Below, piece after piece: positions 29,044 through 43,008 of a stretch of DNA of 64,000 nucleotides (within the stretch, counting starts at the first letter, position 1; every line of letters starts with the position of its first letter). Source of the DNA: Cupriavidus necator N-1 (GTDB lineage Bacteria; Pseudomonadota; Gammaproteobacteria; Burkholderiales; Burkholderiaceae); assembly GCF_000219215.1 (NCBI RefSeq), contig NC_015726.1:2604001-2668000 (forward strand), in the 5' to 3' direction. Position numbers and translations under genes: made by a program. The notes under the pieces were generated by a model that worked only from the letters and a program-made list of their open reading frames with translations, did not search any database and was not told the DNA's origin.

Positions 29044-29373
29044 ATGCGCATCGACAACCTGCCCTTCGGCACCACCGACTGGTCGGCCATCGCGCCGACC
29101 CGCCACCCCGGCGAGCAGGGCGAGGCCACCTGGCGCACGCGCCAGTTCGGCGACATCCGCGTGCGCATGGTCGAATACTCGCCCGGCTACCTGGCCGACC
29201 ACTGGTGCAGCAAGGGCCATATCCTGTTCGTGCTGGACGGCGAGCTCCATACCGAGCTGGAAGACGGCCGGCAGTTCGTGCTCGGCGCGGGAACCAGCTA
29301 CCAGGTAGCCGACCAGGCGGAAGCGCACCGTTCGTCCTCGCCGAAGGGCGCACGACTATTTATCGTTGACTGA
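29044..29373 (+). CDS. DHCW-type cupin fold protein
   Basis: The 109-residue protein is a single-domain beta-barrel cupin. PGYLADHWCSKGHILFVLDGEL contains the DHxC-type motif and the metal-ligand His of this small family, quoted here as context. The second half shows GAGTSYQVADQAEAHRSSSP. Function is unknown; cupins often bind a metal and small organic acids. It is separated from ridA by 7 nt and is clearly part of the same operon. Confidence 0.82.
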   Translation: MRIDNLPFGTTDWSAIAPTRHPGEQGEATWRTRQFGDIRVRMVEYSPGYLADHWCSKGHILFVLDGELHTELEDGRQFVLGAGTSYQVADQAEAHRSSSPKGARLFIVD

Positions 29374-29426
29374 GCGGCAGGCTTGCCGCTCAGCCCAGAA
29401 TCCCCCCAGACCACAAGAGACACATC

Positions 29427-30617
29427 ATGAAATGGGCCATCTCCCGCCGGGCACAGCAACTGACCAGCTCGGCCATCCGCGAAATCCTGAAGGTCACCGA
29501 GCGTCCGGAAGTCATTTCGTTCGCCGGCGGCCTGCCGTCGCCGGCCTCGTTCCCGGTAGCGGCCATGGAGGCAGCGACGGCCCGCGTATTCGCCGACAAC
29601 CCGCAGGCGGCGCTGCAATACGCCGCGACCGAAGGCTACCTGCCGCTGCGCGAGTTCGTCGCCAGGCGCCATGGCGCGCCGGTCGAGCGCGTGCTGATCA
29701 CCACCGGCTCGCAGCAGGCACTGGACCTGATCGCCAAGGTGATGATCGACCCGGGCAGCAAGGTGCTGGTGGAAACCCCCAGCTACCTCGGCGCACTGCA
29801 GGCGTTCTCGCTGTTCGAACCTGAGTTCGTCTCGATCCCGAGCGACGACAAGGGCCTCCTGCCCGAGGCGCTGACGCCCGAGCTGACCGCCGGCGCGCGC
29901 TTCCTGTACGCCCTGCCCAACTTCCAGAACCCGACCGGGCGCCGCCTGCCGCTGGAGCGCCGCGAGGCGCTGGTGGCCCGCGCAAAGGAACAGGGCGTGC
30001 TGCTGGTCGAGGACGATCCCTACGGCGCGCTCAGCTACACCGGCGACCAGCTGCCCAGCCTGCTGTCGATGAACCCGGACGGCGTGATCTACATGGGCTC
30101 GTTCTCGAAGATCCTGGCCCCCGGCATGCGCCTGGGCTACGTGATCGCCCCGCCCGAGCTGCACTTCAAGCTGTGCCAGGCCAAGCAGGCGTCTGACCTG
30201 CACACGCCGACCTTCACCCAGCGCGTGGCCTACGAGACCATCCGCGACGGCCTGCTCGACACGCATATCCCGACCATCCGCGAGCTCTACGGCAAGCAGT
30301 GCCAGTACATGCTGGACGCGCTCAAGCGCCATATGCCCGAGGGCGTGACCTGGAACGCGCCCGAAGGCGGCATGTTCATCTGGATGGAGCTGCCCGAGGG
30401 CCTGGACAGCATGGTGATCCTGGAAGAAGCCGTGAAGCGCAACGTGGCCTATGTGCCGGGCGCGCCGTTCTACGCCAGCAACCCGAAGCGCAACGCGCTG
30501 CGCCTGGCCTTTGTCACGGTGTCGGCCGAGCGCATCGAGCAGGGCGTGGCGATCCTTGGCGAGCTGTTCCGCGAAGCCATCGCCGCGGCCGCCGCCAAGC
30601 AACCGCGCGCGGCCTGA
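29427..30617 (+). CDS. PLP-dependent aminotransferase, class I (2-aminoadipate/LysN-like)
   Basis: A 396-residue fold-type I aminotransferase. The opening ISFAGGLPSPASFPVAAMEA is typical of the 2-aminoadipate/ valine-pyruvate group related to MocR domains. Other signatures are LITTGSQQALDLIAKV, NFQNPTGRRLP, VEDDPYGAL and MGSFSKILAPGMRLGY, where the Lys binds PLP. Amino-donor specificity is not visible from sequence. It resembles the catalytic half of the adjacent MocR protein, consistent with regulator and enzyme recognising related ligands. Confidence 0.92.
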   Translation: MKWAISRRAQQLTSSAIREILKVTERPEVISFAGGLPSPASFPVAAMEAATARVFADNPQAALQYAATEGYLPLREFVARRHGAPVERVLITTGSQQALDLIAKVMIDPGSKVLVETPSYLGALQAFSLFEPEFVSIPSDDKGLLPEALTPELTAGARFLYALPNFQNPTGRRLPLERREALVARAKEQGVLLVEDDPYGALSYTGDQLPSLLSMNPDGVIYMGSFSKILAPGMRLGYVIAPPELHFKLCQAKQASDLHTPTFTQRVAYETIRDGLLDTHIPTIRELYGKQCQYMLDALKRHMPEGVTWNAPEGGMFIWMELPEGLDSMVILEEAVKRNVAYVPGAPFYASNPKRNALRLAFVTVSAERIEQGVAILGELFREAIAAAAAKQPRAA

Positions 30618-30648
30618 AGCCCGGGCGCGCATCACCACAGGAGCCGAC

Positions 30649-31293
30649 ATGTTGCGTATCTGGGGCCGACTCTCCTCCATCAACGTGCAGAAAGTGGTCT
30701 GGTGCGCGCGCGAGCTGCACCTGGACCATGAGCGCGTGGATATCGGCGTGACCAAGGGCGATCTCGACACCGAGGCCTATGTGCGCCTGAACCCGAACCG
30801 CCAGATCCCCGTGATCGAGGATTTCCGCGGCACCGATGTCGGCGGCGAGCCCTTCGTGCTGTGGGAATCCAATGCGATCGTGCGGTACCTGTGCGCGCGC
30901 TATGGCGAAGGCACACTGTGGCCCGAGGACGTCAAGGCACGCGCCTCGGCCGACCGCTGGATGGACTGGCAGACCACCGCCTTCAGCCCAGCCATGGTGA
31001 CGGCGTTCCTGAACCTGGTGCGCAAGCCAGAAGCGGAGCGCAACGAGGCCGCCATCAAGGCATCGTGCGAGCGCACCGAGCCGCTGGCGGCGTTGCTGGA
31101 CAAGGCGCTGGCCGGGCGCGAGTTCATCGGCGGCGACCGCTTCACCATGGCCGACATCTCGCTGGCCTGCGCCGCGCACCGCTGGATGGGGCTGCCGCTC
31201 AAGCACCAGCCGCGCCCCGACCTGGAGCGCTGGTTGAGCGCGATGCGCGCCCGCCCCGCCGCGGACGGCATCCTGGAACTGCCGCTGCGCTGA
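30649..31293 (+). CDS. Glutathione S-transferase family protein
   Basis: A 214-residue GST. The thioredoxin-like N-domain shows LSSINVQKVVWCARELHL (Ser as the likely thiol-activating residue), NPNRQIPVIED with the cis-Pro, and LWESNAIVRYLC, the glutathione gamma-Glu contact. The helical C-domain ends with GGDRFTMADISLACAAHRW, the conserved N-capping Asp. Start at 30649 follows AGGAGC. It is the last gene of the operon; a terminator overlaps its 3' end. Confidence 0.92.
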   Translation: MLRIWGRLSSINVQKVVWCARELHLDHERVDIGVTKGDLDTEAYVRLNPNRQIPVIEDFRGTDVGGEPFVLWESNAIVRYLCARYGEGTLWPEDVKARASADRWMDWQTTAFSPAMVTAFLNLVRKPEAERNEAAIKASCERTEPLAALLDKALAGREFIGGDRFTMADISLACAAHRWMGLPLKHQPRPDLERWLSAMRARPAADGILELPLR

Positions 31294-31309
31294 GCCGCGG
31301 CAGTTTTTT
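31277..31309 (+). terminator. Terminator overlapping the gst stop codon
   Basis: AACTGCCGC (31277-31285) pairs perfectly with GCGGCAGTT (31297-31305), and the T-run continues to 31309. It marks the 3' end of the operon that begins at 25467. Confidence 0.85.
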
Positions 31310-31327
31310 CTTTCCTGCGGTCCGGCC

Positions 31328-31981
31328 TTACTTCACGGCGCGCGAGCCCGATGCCGCGGTAAATACCCCCAGCCCGATAAACGCCGCGCCGGTCAGGTAG
31401 CGGCCGAACGCGCGCGCCCTGCCGGCGCGGCGCAGTGCCGGCATCACCGCGGCGGCGGCCATCACATAGCAGGCATCGGTGGTCGCGGCAATCAGCACGA
31501 AGGCCACGCCCAGCGCCAGGCTTTGCGTCAGCGCCGAGCCCGCCGGGTTCATGAACTGCGGCAGGAAGGCGGCAAAGAAGATCGCGGTCTTGGGGTTGAG
31601 CAACGCCACCACGAAGCCGTCGCGCACCACCTGGCGCAGGCTGCGTGGCGCCACCTCCGGGGTGTCGCCGTTCGCGGCCGCCCCACCCCCGCGCAGCGCG
31701 CGGATGCCCAGCCAGATCAGGTAGGCCGCTCCCGCGTACTTGACCACCGAAAACGCCAGCGCCGACACCGAGAACAGCATCGCCAGGCCCAGCGAGGCGC
31801 CGATGGCGTTGCCCAGGTTGCCCAGCGCCACCGCGCCGATCGAGGCCAGCCCGGCCCGCCGCCCCTGCGCCAGCGTGCGCGTGACGATATAGACCACGGC
31901 CGGGCCGGGCGTGATGGCCAGCGCCAGGCTGGCGAGCACGAATGCGGTGAGCAAAGGCCAAGGGGGAAAGAACTCGGTCAT
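31328..31981 (-). CDS. LysE-family translocator
   Basis: A 217-residue inner-membrane exporter of the LysE/RhtB family: LALAITPGPAVVYIVTRTLA is the family's PGP signature, VVALLNPKTAIFFAAFLPQF the NPK motif. Substrates in the family are amino acids such as threonine, homoserine or lysine. The start at 31981 has GAGG upstream; 31993 is an alternative. It is convergent with gst and divergent from the lactate permease. Confidence 0.88.
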   Translation of the reverse strand: MTEFFPPWPLLTAFVLASLALAITPGPAVVYIVTRTLAQGRRAGLASIGAVALGNLGNAIGASLGLAMLFSVSALAFSVVKYAGAAYLIWLGIRALRGGGAAANGDTPEVAPRSLRQVVRDGFVVALLNPKTAIFFAAFLPQFMNPAGSALTQSLALGVAFVLIAATTDACYVMAAAAVMPALRRAGRARAFGRYLTGAAFIGLGVFTAASGSRAVK

Positions 31982-32392
31982 GGGCAGCCTCATTCAATGG
32001 TTGGATGCGGGCAGCGCACCCGCGGCATGACGCCCGCCAGTATGCGCCGACTGCCGGCGCTTGCGCCAGTGCCGGCATGGCTGCCGGGCCAGTCATGCGA
32101 GCCGGTGGCAGGCACGCAGACTTTTGCAACAGGCGCCGTTTAGAGTACTCTGGCCGGTGTGTCTGGAAGGCACCACGTGCGCCGCAATGCCCCCCAGGGA
32201 AACCCTGATCCCTGAATGTGGCTCATGCCAGGCGTGACGCAATGTACGGCAGCGATCACGGAACCCGTTCCTACAATCGCTGGTTCTTTCCCGCGCGCGG
32301 CGGATGCCGCTCGCCGGTGCAAAGCGCATGCACGGCGCCGAGGGCACGCAGATCGTCCCGGCGCCTGAGCCAACCTGAGGAGGACATCGATC
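31982..32392. other. Intergenic region between divergent lysE and lactate permease genes
   Basis: No convincing coding sequence is seen in these 411 bases. The left part should hold the LysE promoter. The right end has AGGAGG at about 32378-32383, positioned for the GTG start of the permease. I found no clear inverted repeat of the LldR/GntR type. Confidence 0.5.
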
Positions 32393-34075
32393 GTGTGGAG
32401 TCAAGTCTATGACCCGCTAGGCAATATGGCGCTGTCGACCATTGCCGCGGGGATTCCCGTCGCCGTGCTGCTGGCAGCGCTGGCGTTCTTTCATATGCAG
32501 GCCCACCTGGCGGCCGGGCTGGCGTTGCTGATCGGCATGGTGGTCGCCTCGACGGTGTTCGGCATGCCGGCGGCGATGGCCGGCAAGGCGGCGGGGCTGG
32601 GCATCGTGTCCGGGCTGTTCCCGATCGGCTGGATCGTGCTGAACATCATCTTCCTGCATCGGCTGACAACCCTGAATGGATCCTTCAAGGTCTTGCAGAA
32701 CTCGATCTCCGGCATCACCGAGGACCGCCGCCTGCAACTGCTGCTGGTGGCGTTCAGCTTCGGCGCCTTCTTCGAGGGCGCGGCTGGCTTCGGCACGCCG
32801 GTGGCCGTGACCGGCGCCATCCTGATCGGCCTGGGCTTCTCGCCGCTGGCCGCCTCGGGCCTGGCGCTGATCGCCAACACCGCGCCGGTGGCCTATGGCG
32901 CGCTGGGCGCCCCGATCATCGGCCTGGCGTCGGTGACCGGGCTGGACCTGCTCGACCTGTCGGCCATGATCGGCCGCCAGCTGCCGTTCTTCTCGGTGAT
33001 CGTGCCGTTCTGGCTGATCTGGGCCTTTGCCGGCTTCCGCGGCATGCTGGCGATCTGGCCGGCGATCCTGGTGGCGGGCGTGAGCTTTGCGATCCCGCAG
33101 TTCCTGGTGTCGAACTTCCACGGCCCGTGGCTGGTGGACGTAATCGCCGCGCTGGTGTCGATGGGCTCGCTGACGCTGTTCCTGAAGGTCTGGCATCCGA
33201 AGGAGATCTGGACCTCGACCAGGATCCTGGGCCGCCACGACGACTCCAAGGTCGACCATCCCGAAGCGCTCGAAGCCGATGCGCGCGCCAGCGCCGCCTC
33301 GGTCGGCATCTCGGTGGCCAAGGCCTGGATGCCGTGGGTGATCCTGACGGTGTTCGTCTTCGTCTGGGGCGTGCCCGAGTTCAAGAAGCTGATGGATAGC
33401 CTGTGGGCGTGGAAATTCCCGATCCCCGGGCTGGACAAGGCTGTCGTCAAGGTACCGCCGGTCGTGCCCAAGGACGTCATCGAAGGCGCGGTCTTCAACT
33501 TCAACGTGCTGTCGATGGCCGGCACCGGCATCTTTGTCTCCGCCATCGCCGGCGGCCTGCTGATGGGCTACTCGGTGCCGCGCCTGTTCAAGGAGTACTG
33601 GGAAACCATCAAGCTGGTGCGCTACTCGCTCCTGACCATCTGCGCGATGTTCGGCATCGGCTACCTGACCCGCTACTCGGGCCTGGATGCCACGCTGGGC
33701 CTGGCCTTCGCCCACACCGGCGTGTTCTATCCGCTGTTCGGCACCATGCTGGGCTGGTTGGGCGTGGCACTGACCGGTTCGGACACGGCCTCGAACGTGC
33801 TGTTCGGCGGCCTGCAGAAGACCACGGCGGAGCAGCTGGGCCTGTCGCCGGTGCTGATGGCCTCGGCCAACAGCTCGGGCGGCGTGATGGGCAAGATGAT
33901 CGATGCGCAGTCCATCGTGGTGGCGTCGACCGCCACCAAGTGGTACGGCCACGAGGGCGACATCCTGCGCTATGTGTTCTTCCACTCGATCGTGCTGGCG
34001 ATCCTGGTGGGCCTGTTCGTGACGCTGCAGGCCTACGTGCCGCCATTCACGCATATGGTGATCCATCACCCCTGA
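32393..34075 (+). CDS. lldP: L-lactate permease
   Basis: A 560-residue LctP-family lactate (glycolate) transporter with about 12-14 membrane helices. Family features include SFGAFFEGAAGFGTPVAVTG, NTAPVAYGALGAPI, LTGSDTASNVLFGGLQ and ANSSGGVMGKMIDAQSI. It starts at a GTG (MWSQVYDPLGNM) about 10 nt after AGGAGG. No lactate dehydrogenase genes are adjacent, so it is a stand-alone permease. A terminator follows. Confidence 0.95.
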   Translation: MWSQVYDPLGNMALSTIAAGIPVAVLLAALAFFHMQAHLAAGLALLIGMVVASTVFGMPAAMAGKAAGLGIVSGLFPIGWIVLNIIFLHRLTTLNGSFKVLQNSISGITEDRRLQLLLVAFSFGAFFEGAAGFGTPVAVTGAILIGLGFSPLAASGLALIANTAPVAYGALGAPIIGLASVTGLDLLDLSAMIGRQLPFFSVIVPFWLIWAFAGFRGMLAIWPAILVAGVSFAIPQFLVSNFHGPWLVDVIAALVSMGSLTLFLKVWHPKEIWTSTRILGRHDDSKVDHPEALEADARASAASVGISVAKAWMPWVILTVFVFVWGVPEFKKLMDSLWAWKFPIPGLDKAVVKVPPVVPKDVIEGAVFNFNVLSMAGTGIFVSAIAGGLLMGYSVPRLFKEYWETIKLVRYSLLTICAMFGIGYLTRYSGLDATLGLAFAHTGVFYPLFGTMLGWLGVALTGSDTASNVLFGGLQKTTAEQLGLSPVLMASANSSGGVMGKMIDAQSIVVASTATKWYGHEGDILRYVFFHSIVLAILVGLFVTLQAYVPPFTHMVIHHP

Positions 34076-34109
34076 CCGTTCAGCAGTTTCCGCACTGCGG
34101 TTCAGACAA

Positions 34110-34148
34110 GGCCCCACCCCTGGCGATTCCAGCCCTGGCGGGGCTTTT
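34110..34148 (+). terminator. Terminator after the lactate permease
   Basis: GGCCCC at 34110 pairs with GGGGCT at 34140, with an inner stem-loop around CTGGCGATTCCAGCC and a short TTTT tract. Confidence 0.7.
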
Positions 34149-34251
34149 CCATTGTGCAAGGCGCGTATCATGTTGTGTCTGATCCGCCGCACGCGCGCCC
34201 CCACCTCCCACGAAGACGCCGGGGCGCGCCGGGCACAACGGGAAACCTACC

Positions 34252-36081
34252 ATGTTGCGTCGCCTGGAAAGACTGATCGACCCCTTCCGGGGCATGCCCG
34301 ACCACGAGCCACCCGGCCAGGTCTGGCGCTTCTATGCCTGGTACCTGCGCGAAGTCTGGGGCGTGTTCGCGCTGCTGTTGCTGGTGGGCCTTGTCGGCGC
34401 GCTGATCGAGGTGGCACTGTTCAGCTTCCTCGGCCGGCTGGTCGACATGGCCCAGACCACGCCCGGCGCGGAGTTCTTCAGCCGGCATCGCAATGAACTG
34501 CTGTGGATGGCGGCGGTGGCGCTGCTGCTGCGCCCGATCTTCTTCGGCCTGCACGACGTGCTGGTGCACCAGGTCATCAACCCCGGCCTAGCCAACCTGA
34601 TCCGCTGGCAGAATCACCGCTACGTGCTCAAGCAGAGCCTGTCGTTCTTCCAGAACGACTTTGCCGGGCGCATCGCGCAGCGCATCATGCAGACCGGCTT
34701 CTCGCTGCGCGACTCGGCCGTGCAGGCGGTGGACGCGATCTGGCACGTGGTGATCTATGCGGTCAGCTCGCTGGTGCTGTTCGCGCAGGCCGACTGGCGG
34801 CTGATGATCCCGCTGCTGCTGTGGATCGTCTGCTACGTGGCTGCCCTGCTCCATTTCGTGCCGCGCGTGAAGCAGCGCTCGGTGGTGGCCACGGAATCGC
34901 GCTCGCGGCTGATGGGGCGCATCGTCGACGGCTACACCAATATCACCACGCTCAAGCTGTTCGCCCATACCCGGCACGAGGAAGACTATGCGCGCGACGC
35001 CATGGCCGACCAGACCGACAAGGTGCGCCTGGCCGGACGCATGATCAGCGGCATGGACATCACCATCACCGCCATGAACGGCGCGCTGATCGCCGGCACC
35101 ACCGGGCTGGCGCTGTGGCTGTGGAGCGAGGGCCATGTCACCACCGGCGCGATTGCGCTCACCACCGGGCTGGTGATCCGCATCAACAATATGTCGGGCT
35201 GGATCATGTGGGTGGTCAACGGCATCTTCGAGAACGTCGGGCAGGTGCAGGACGGCATGAAGACGATTGCCGTGCCGCGCGTGGTCACCGACCGCGCCGA
35301 CGCAAAGCCGTTGCGCGTCACCCATGGCGAGGTCCGCTTCGAGCAGGTGGGATTCCACTACGGCAAGGGCTCAGGCGTCATCGAAGGCGTGGACCTGACG
35401 GTGCGCCCTGGCGAGAAGATCGGGCTGGTCGGTCCTTCCGGCGCTGGCAAGTCGACGCTGGTCAACCTGCTGCTGCGTCTCTACGACGTCGAGCGCGGCC
35501 GCATCCTGATCGACGGCCAGGACATCGCCGCGGTCATGCAGGAAAGCCTGCGCGCACAGATCGGCATGGTCACGCAGGACACCTCGCTGCTGCACCGGTC
35601 GATCCGCGACAACCTGCGCTACGGCAAGCCCGCCAGCACCGAAGCTGAACTGGCCGAAGCCCTGCACCGCGCCCGCGCCGACGAATTCACCCCGCACCTG
35701 GTCGACGCCCACGGCAATACCGGGCTGGAGGCGCAGGTCGGCGAGCGCGGCGTGAAATTGTCAGGCGGGCAGCGCCAGCGCATTGCCATCGCGCGCGTGC
35801 TGCTCAAGAATGCGCCGATCCTGATCCTGGACGAAGCCACCTCGGCCCTGGATTCGGAAGTGGAAGCGGCGATCCAGGAGAGCCTGGAAACGCTGATGCA
35901 GGGCAAGACGGTGATCGCCATCGCGCACCGGCTGTCGACGATCGCGCGCATGGACCGCCTGGTGGTGCTGGACAACGGGCATATCGTCGAGAGTGGCACG
36001 CACGCGCAACTGCTGGCGCGCGGCGGGCTGTATGCGCGGCTGTGGGCGCACCAGACCGGGGGCTTTGTCGGCGTCGATTGA
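34252..36081 (+). CDS. ABC exporter, fused membrane and ATPase domains
   Basis: A 609-residue half-transporter of the ABCB/MsbA-like exporter class. Residues ~25-320 hold six membrane helices. The ATPase domain has Walker A GLVGPSGAGKSTLVN, the signature VKLSGGQRQRIAIAR, Walker B ILILDEATSAL and the H-loop IAIAHRLSTI. It must dimerise to work; substrate is unknown (lipid, peptide or drug). It starts at ATG 34252 with only weak ribosome-binding signals and has no partner gene nearby. Confidence 0.92.
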   Translation: MLRRLERLIDPFRGMPDHEPPGQVWRFYAWYLREVWGVFALLLLVGLVGALIEVALFSFLGRLVDMAQTTPGAEFFSRHRNELLWMAAVALLLRPIFFGLHDVLVHQVINPGLANLIRWQNHRYVLKQSLSFFQNDFAGRIAQRIMQTGFSLRDSAVQAVDAIWHVVIYAVSSLVLFAQADWRLMIPLLLWIVCYVAALLHFVPRVKQRSVVATESRSRLMGRIVDGYTNITTLKLFAHTRHEEDYARDAMADQTDKVRLAGRMISGMDITITAMNGALIAGTTGLALWLWSEGHVTTGAIALTTGLVIRINNMSGWIMWVVNGIFENVGQVQDGMKTIAVPRVVTDRADAKPLRVTHGEVRFEQVGFHYGKGSGVIEGVDLTVRPGEKIGLVGPSGAGKSTLVNLLLRLYDVERGRILIDGQDIAAVMQESLRAQIGMVTQDTSLLHRSIRDNLRYGKPASTEAELAEALHRARADEFTPHLVDAHGNTGLEAQVGERGVKLSGGQRQRIAIARVLLKNAPILILDEATSALDSEVEAAIQESLETLMQGKTVIAIAHRLSTIARMDRLVVLDNGHIVESGTHAQLLARGGLYARLWAHQTGGFVGVD

Positions 36082-36094
36082 CCGGACGGCGGGG

Positions 36095-36625
36095 CTAGAC
36101 CAGCCCCAGCAGGCCGGCCGCGCCGCCGAGCGCCACCAGCACCAGCGGATGCACCCGCGTCTTCAGCATCAGCAGCACCGTGCCGGCGGTGACCAGCATC
36201 GCCGCCCAGTGCAGGTCGACGCTGCGCGCCAGCACCCAGCCCGACGCGAACATCAGGCCGATGGTCAGCGCCGCCAGAGCGCGCCGGATCAACCCCGGCC
36301 AGCGTGCGTGCGGCGAGCGCCCGGAGAAATACTCGAAACACAAGGCGATCAGGCTCGATGGCCCGCAGATGCCGAGCATGGATGTCAGCGCCCCGGCCAG
36401 CCCCGCCACCTGCCAGCCGAACAGCGATACGAACAGGATGTTCGGCCCCGGCGCCGCCTGCGAGATCGCGTACATCGCCGAGAACTGCGCATCGGTCAGC
36501 AAGCCATTGGCCTCCACCAGATAGCGGTGCATGTCGGGCAGCGTGGTGCTGGCGCCACCGATCGCCAGCAGCGACAGCACGCCGAAATGGGCCAGCAGGC
36601 TGCCCAGGATTTCGCCCGGACTCAT
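36095..36625 (-). CDS. Chromate transporter, short-chain subunit B
   Basis: A 176-residue membrane protein of the short ChrA family. SLLAIGGASTTLPDMHRYLVE and QAAPGPNILFVSLFGWQVAG are the family's FGGP-like and PGPN motifs. In such paired short proteins each subunit forms half of the chromate exporter. Start ATG 36625 overlaps the stop of the upstream half (ATGA). True chromate export is inference; many ChrA homologues have other or unknown anions. Confidence 0.88.
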   Translation of the reverse strand: MSPGEILGSLLAHFGVLSLLAIGGASTTLPDMHRYLVEANGLLTDAQFSAMYAISQAAPGPNILFVSLFGWQVAGLAGALTSMLGICGPSSLIALCFEYFSGRSPHARWPGLIRRALAALTIGLMFASGWVLARSVDLHWAAMLVTAGTVLLMLKTRVHPLVLVALGGAAGLLGLV

Positions 36626-37194
36626 GCCTGCGCGCCCTTGCCGATGCACCACTCCCACACCAGCGCCAGCGGCACCAGCACGGCCATCACCGGCACCAGT
36701 GGCCAGCGCAGCAGGCCGATGGTGACAAAGGCGACAGCGCCGATCAGCACATTGCGCACGGTCATCGACAGGCTCTGCGCCAGCCGGAAGCCGGTGGCCA
36801 GCATCAGTCCGGCCGACACCGCCGTCATGCCGGTCAGCATGCGCCGCACCGCGGCGACGTCCTGGTAGTGCTGGTACAGCAGCATCAAACCCATCACCAC
36901 CCCCATCGGCACCATCACCAGCCCGCTGAACGCGGCCAGCGCGCCGCGCCAGCCGGCAAAGCGCAGACCCAGCATCAGCGCCAGGTTGATCACATTGGGG
37001 CCGGGCAGCACCTGTCCCAGGCTGAGCAGCTCGACGAAGTCGCGGTCGTCCAGCCAGCGGTTGCGGTCGACCACCGCGCGCCGCACGAAGGGCAGCACGC
37101 CGCCGAAGCCGGACAGGCCCATGCGGGCAAACTCGATGAAGAGTTTGCGCGGACCGGGCGCGGGGGCGAGATCGGAAAGCGGGGGGACGGACAT
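36622..37194 (-). CDS. Chromate transporter, short-chain subunit A
   Basis: A 190-residue companion of the preceding entry. It shows FARMGLSGFGGVLPFVRRAVV and LGQVLPGPNVINLALMLGL, the conserved glycine-rich and PGPN motifs of ChrA N-halves, and about six membrane helices. The two genes are translationally coupled and give the two-gene layout of short-chain chromate transporters. It is divergent from nothing; parC lies upstream on the same strand and ends with a strong terminator. Confidence 0.88.
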   Translation of the reverse strand: MSVPPLSDLAPAPGPRKLFIEFARMGLSGFGGVLPFVRRAVVDRNRWLDDRDFVELLSLGQVLPGPNVINLALMLGLRFAGWRGALAAFSGLVMVPMGVVMGLMLLYQHYQDVAAVRRMLTGMTAVSAGLMLATGFRLAQSLSMTVRNVLIGAVAFVTIGLLRWPLVPVMAVLVPLALVWEWCIGKGAQA

Positions 37195-37284
37195 GCGGGA
37201 CGAAGCGAGCGCTGTTTGATTCTTGTTATTTCGGACCGGCTACATTCCCTTATGTCGGGAATTGCAGGCGCAGCACCTGCCAAC

Positions 37285-37324
37285 GGTTTGCTCCCTCTCC
37301 CGCAAGCGGGATAGGGAGCAAACC
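37285..37324 (-). terminator. Hairpin after parC
   Basis: An 18-bp stem with a single mismatch (GGTTTGCTCCCT..CCCG with CGGG..AGGGAGCAAACC) sits between the parC stop and the chromate transporter genes. It probably ends parC transcription. Confidence 0.75.
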
Positions 37325-37334
37325 AACAGGGAAC

Positions 37335-39674
<2,340 letters not shown>

Positions 39675-39746
39675 GGGTAGGCAAGAATTCGGCGCGCCAC
39701 GTTGAACTGCCGGCGCGCCGGGTTGCTTGTTGTTCGGGTATGCCGG

Positions 39747-40544
39747 TCAGGGCATGGGGCGGCGCCCGCCGATGACCATCTTCACGCGCGGGCCGTCCGC
39801 GCTGGCGCTGGCGCGCTTGAGCACCGCGCCCTGCTGCGGCTGGTACAGCCGGTAAAACTGCAGCACGGTGCTGACATACTGCCGGGTCTCCGGGTAAGGC
39901 GGAATGCGGTTGTTGTAGCGCTGCACCGCGCCCTCGCCGGCGTTATAGGCAGCCAGCACCAGCTCCAGGTTGTTCGGGAACAGCTGCATCAGCCAGCTCA
40001 GGTAGCGCACGCCCGCGGTGATATTGGTGCGTGGATCGGCCAGCTTCTGCTCGACGGTGCGGCGCGCATCGGCGCTCACGCCGAAGCGCGCGCCGGTGTC
40101 GGGGATCACCTGCATCAGGCCGATCGCGCCCTTGGGCGACACCGCGCCCGGGTTGAAACCCGACTCCACCGCCATCACCGCCTTGACCAGCGCCGGGTCG
40201 ACGTCCTGCTTGCCGGCGATCTGGTGGATCAGCGGCTCGACGGTCTTGATATTGGGATGGTTGACGACGTAGCGGTACAGCTTGTGCTGCTCCAGGTCGA
40301 TGTCCGCGCCAGCGGCCGCCTGCGACTGCCGCGCCGCCAGGCGCCCGGTATCCAGCTTGCCGCCGTCCTTCATGAACAGCTTGTAGCGCGCATCGAGCTT
40401 CTGGTCGGCAAAGTGCGCCACGCCGTCGGCATCGATAAAGCCCCACAGCTCGGCATGCGCCGCCGGCACGAAGGCGAGCCCGGCCAGCGCCACGACGGCC
40501 GCCGCCGCCTTGCGCCATGGTTTGCCGGGAGTTCTCTTCGTCAT
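39747..40544 (-). CDS. Periplasmic lytic transglycosylase with DUF4124-like N-terminus
   Basis: A 265-residue exported protein. A signal peptide ends near AHA/EL. A short domain (WGFIDADGVAHFADQKLDARYKLF, quoted as context) resembles DUF4124. An SLT catalytic domain follows with AVMAVESGFNPGAVSPKGAIGLMQVIP, where the first Glu is the catalytic residue, and LVLAAYNAGEGAV. It cleaves peptidoglycan to 1,6-anhydro products. It sits between parE and parC on the same strand and may be co-transcribed with them. Confidence 0.92.
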   Translation of the reverse strand: MTKRTPGKPWRKAAAAVVALAGLAFVPAAHAELWGFIDADGVAHFADQKLDARYKLFMKDGGKLDTGRLAARQSQAAAGADIDLEQHKLYRYVVNHPNIKTVEPLIHQIAGKQDVDPALVKAVMAVESGFNPGAVSPKGAIGLMQVIPDTGARFGVSADARRTVEQKLADPRTNITAGVRYLSWLMQLFPNNLELVLAAYNAGEGAVQRYNNRIPPYPETRQYVSTVLQFYRLYQPQQGAVLKRASASADGPRVKMVIGGRRPMP

Positions 40545-40659
40545 CGTGCGTTCCGGATTGCTGTCAGTTGGCGACCATCGGGAATGACGGCCAGGGAAAC
40601 TGGGGATTATCTACCCAATCCCCGGCCGACGCTTACCGTCCAGGTGCCGCTCACTTCCC

Positions 40660-42651
<1,992 letters not shown>

Positions 42652-43008
42652 GGAGTCGCTACGAAAGTGATGGTCCCGGCTGCCACGAGGCGCACAACTG
42701 TGCACGCGCCGGGGCACCGGGCACTGCATTGTAATGGAAGCGGGCGACGGCAATCCCGCCAAAAAGGCGCTCGCCCTGCCAGCCCGCGCCGGCGCCGCTT
42801 TGCCGGGCCGCCGCCACTTTTTGCCAGGGCGCCCCAACCCGGCCGGCCTCGCGGGCGGCGCAGTACGCGTTTTCCCGAGCCGGAGTAAACTCGCCACCAC
42901 CCGGCCCCGGCAAGCCTGATTGCCGTCCCGGCACGGACAACAACAAGCACACACAATCCCTGTCGGCGCCGCCCTACCCGGCGGGACTGCCGCACACCGA
43001 GCCAAGAC
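42652..43008. other. Divergent promoter region between parE and an MFS gene
   Basis: These 357 bases contain no gene I can support. They must hold promoters for parE (leftward) and the MFS carrier (rightward). No obvious operator or hairpin was recognised. Confidence 0.5.
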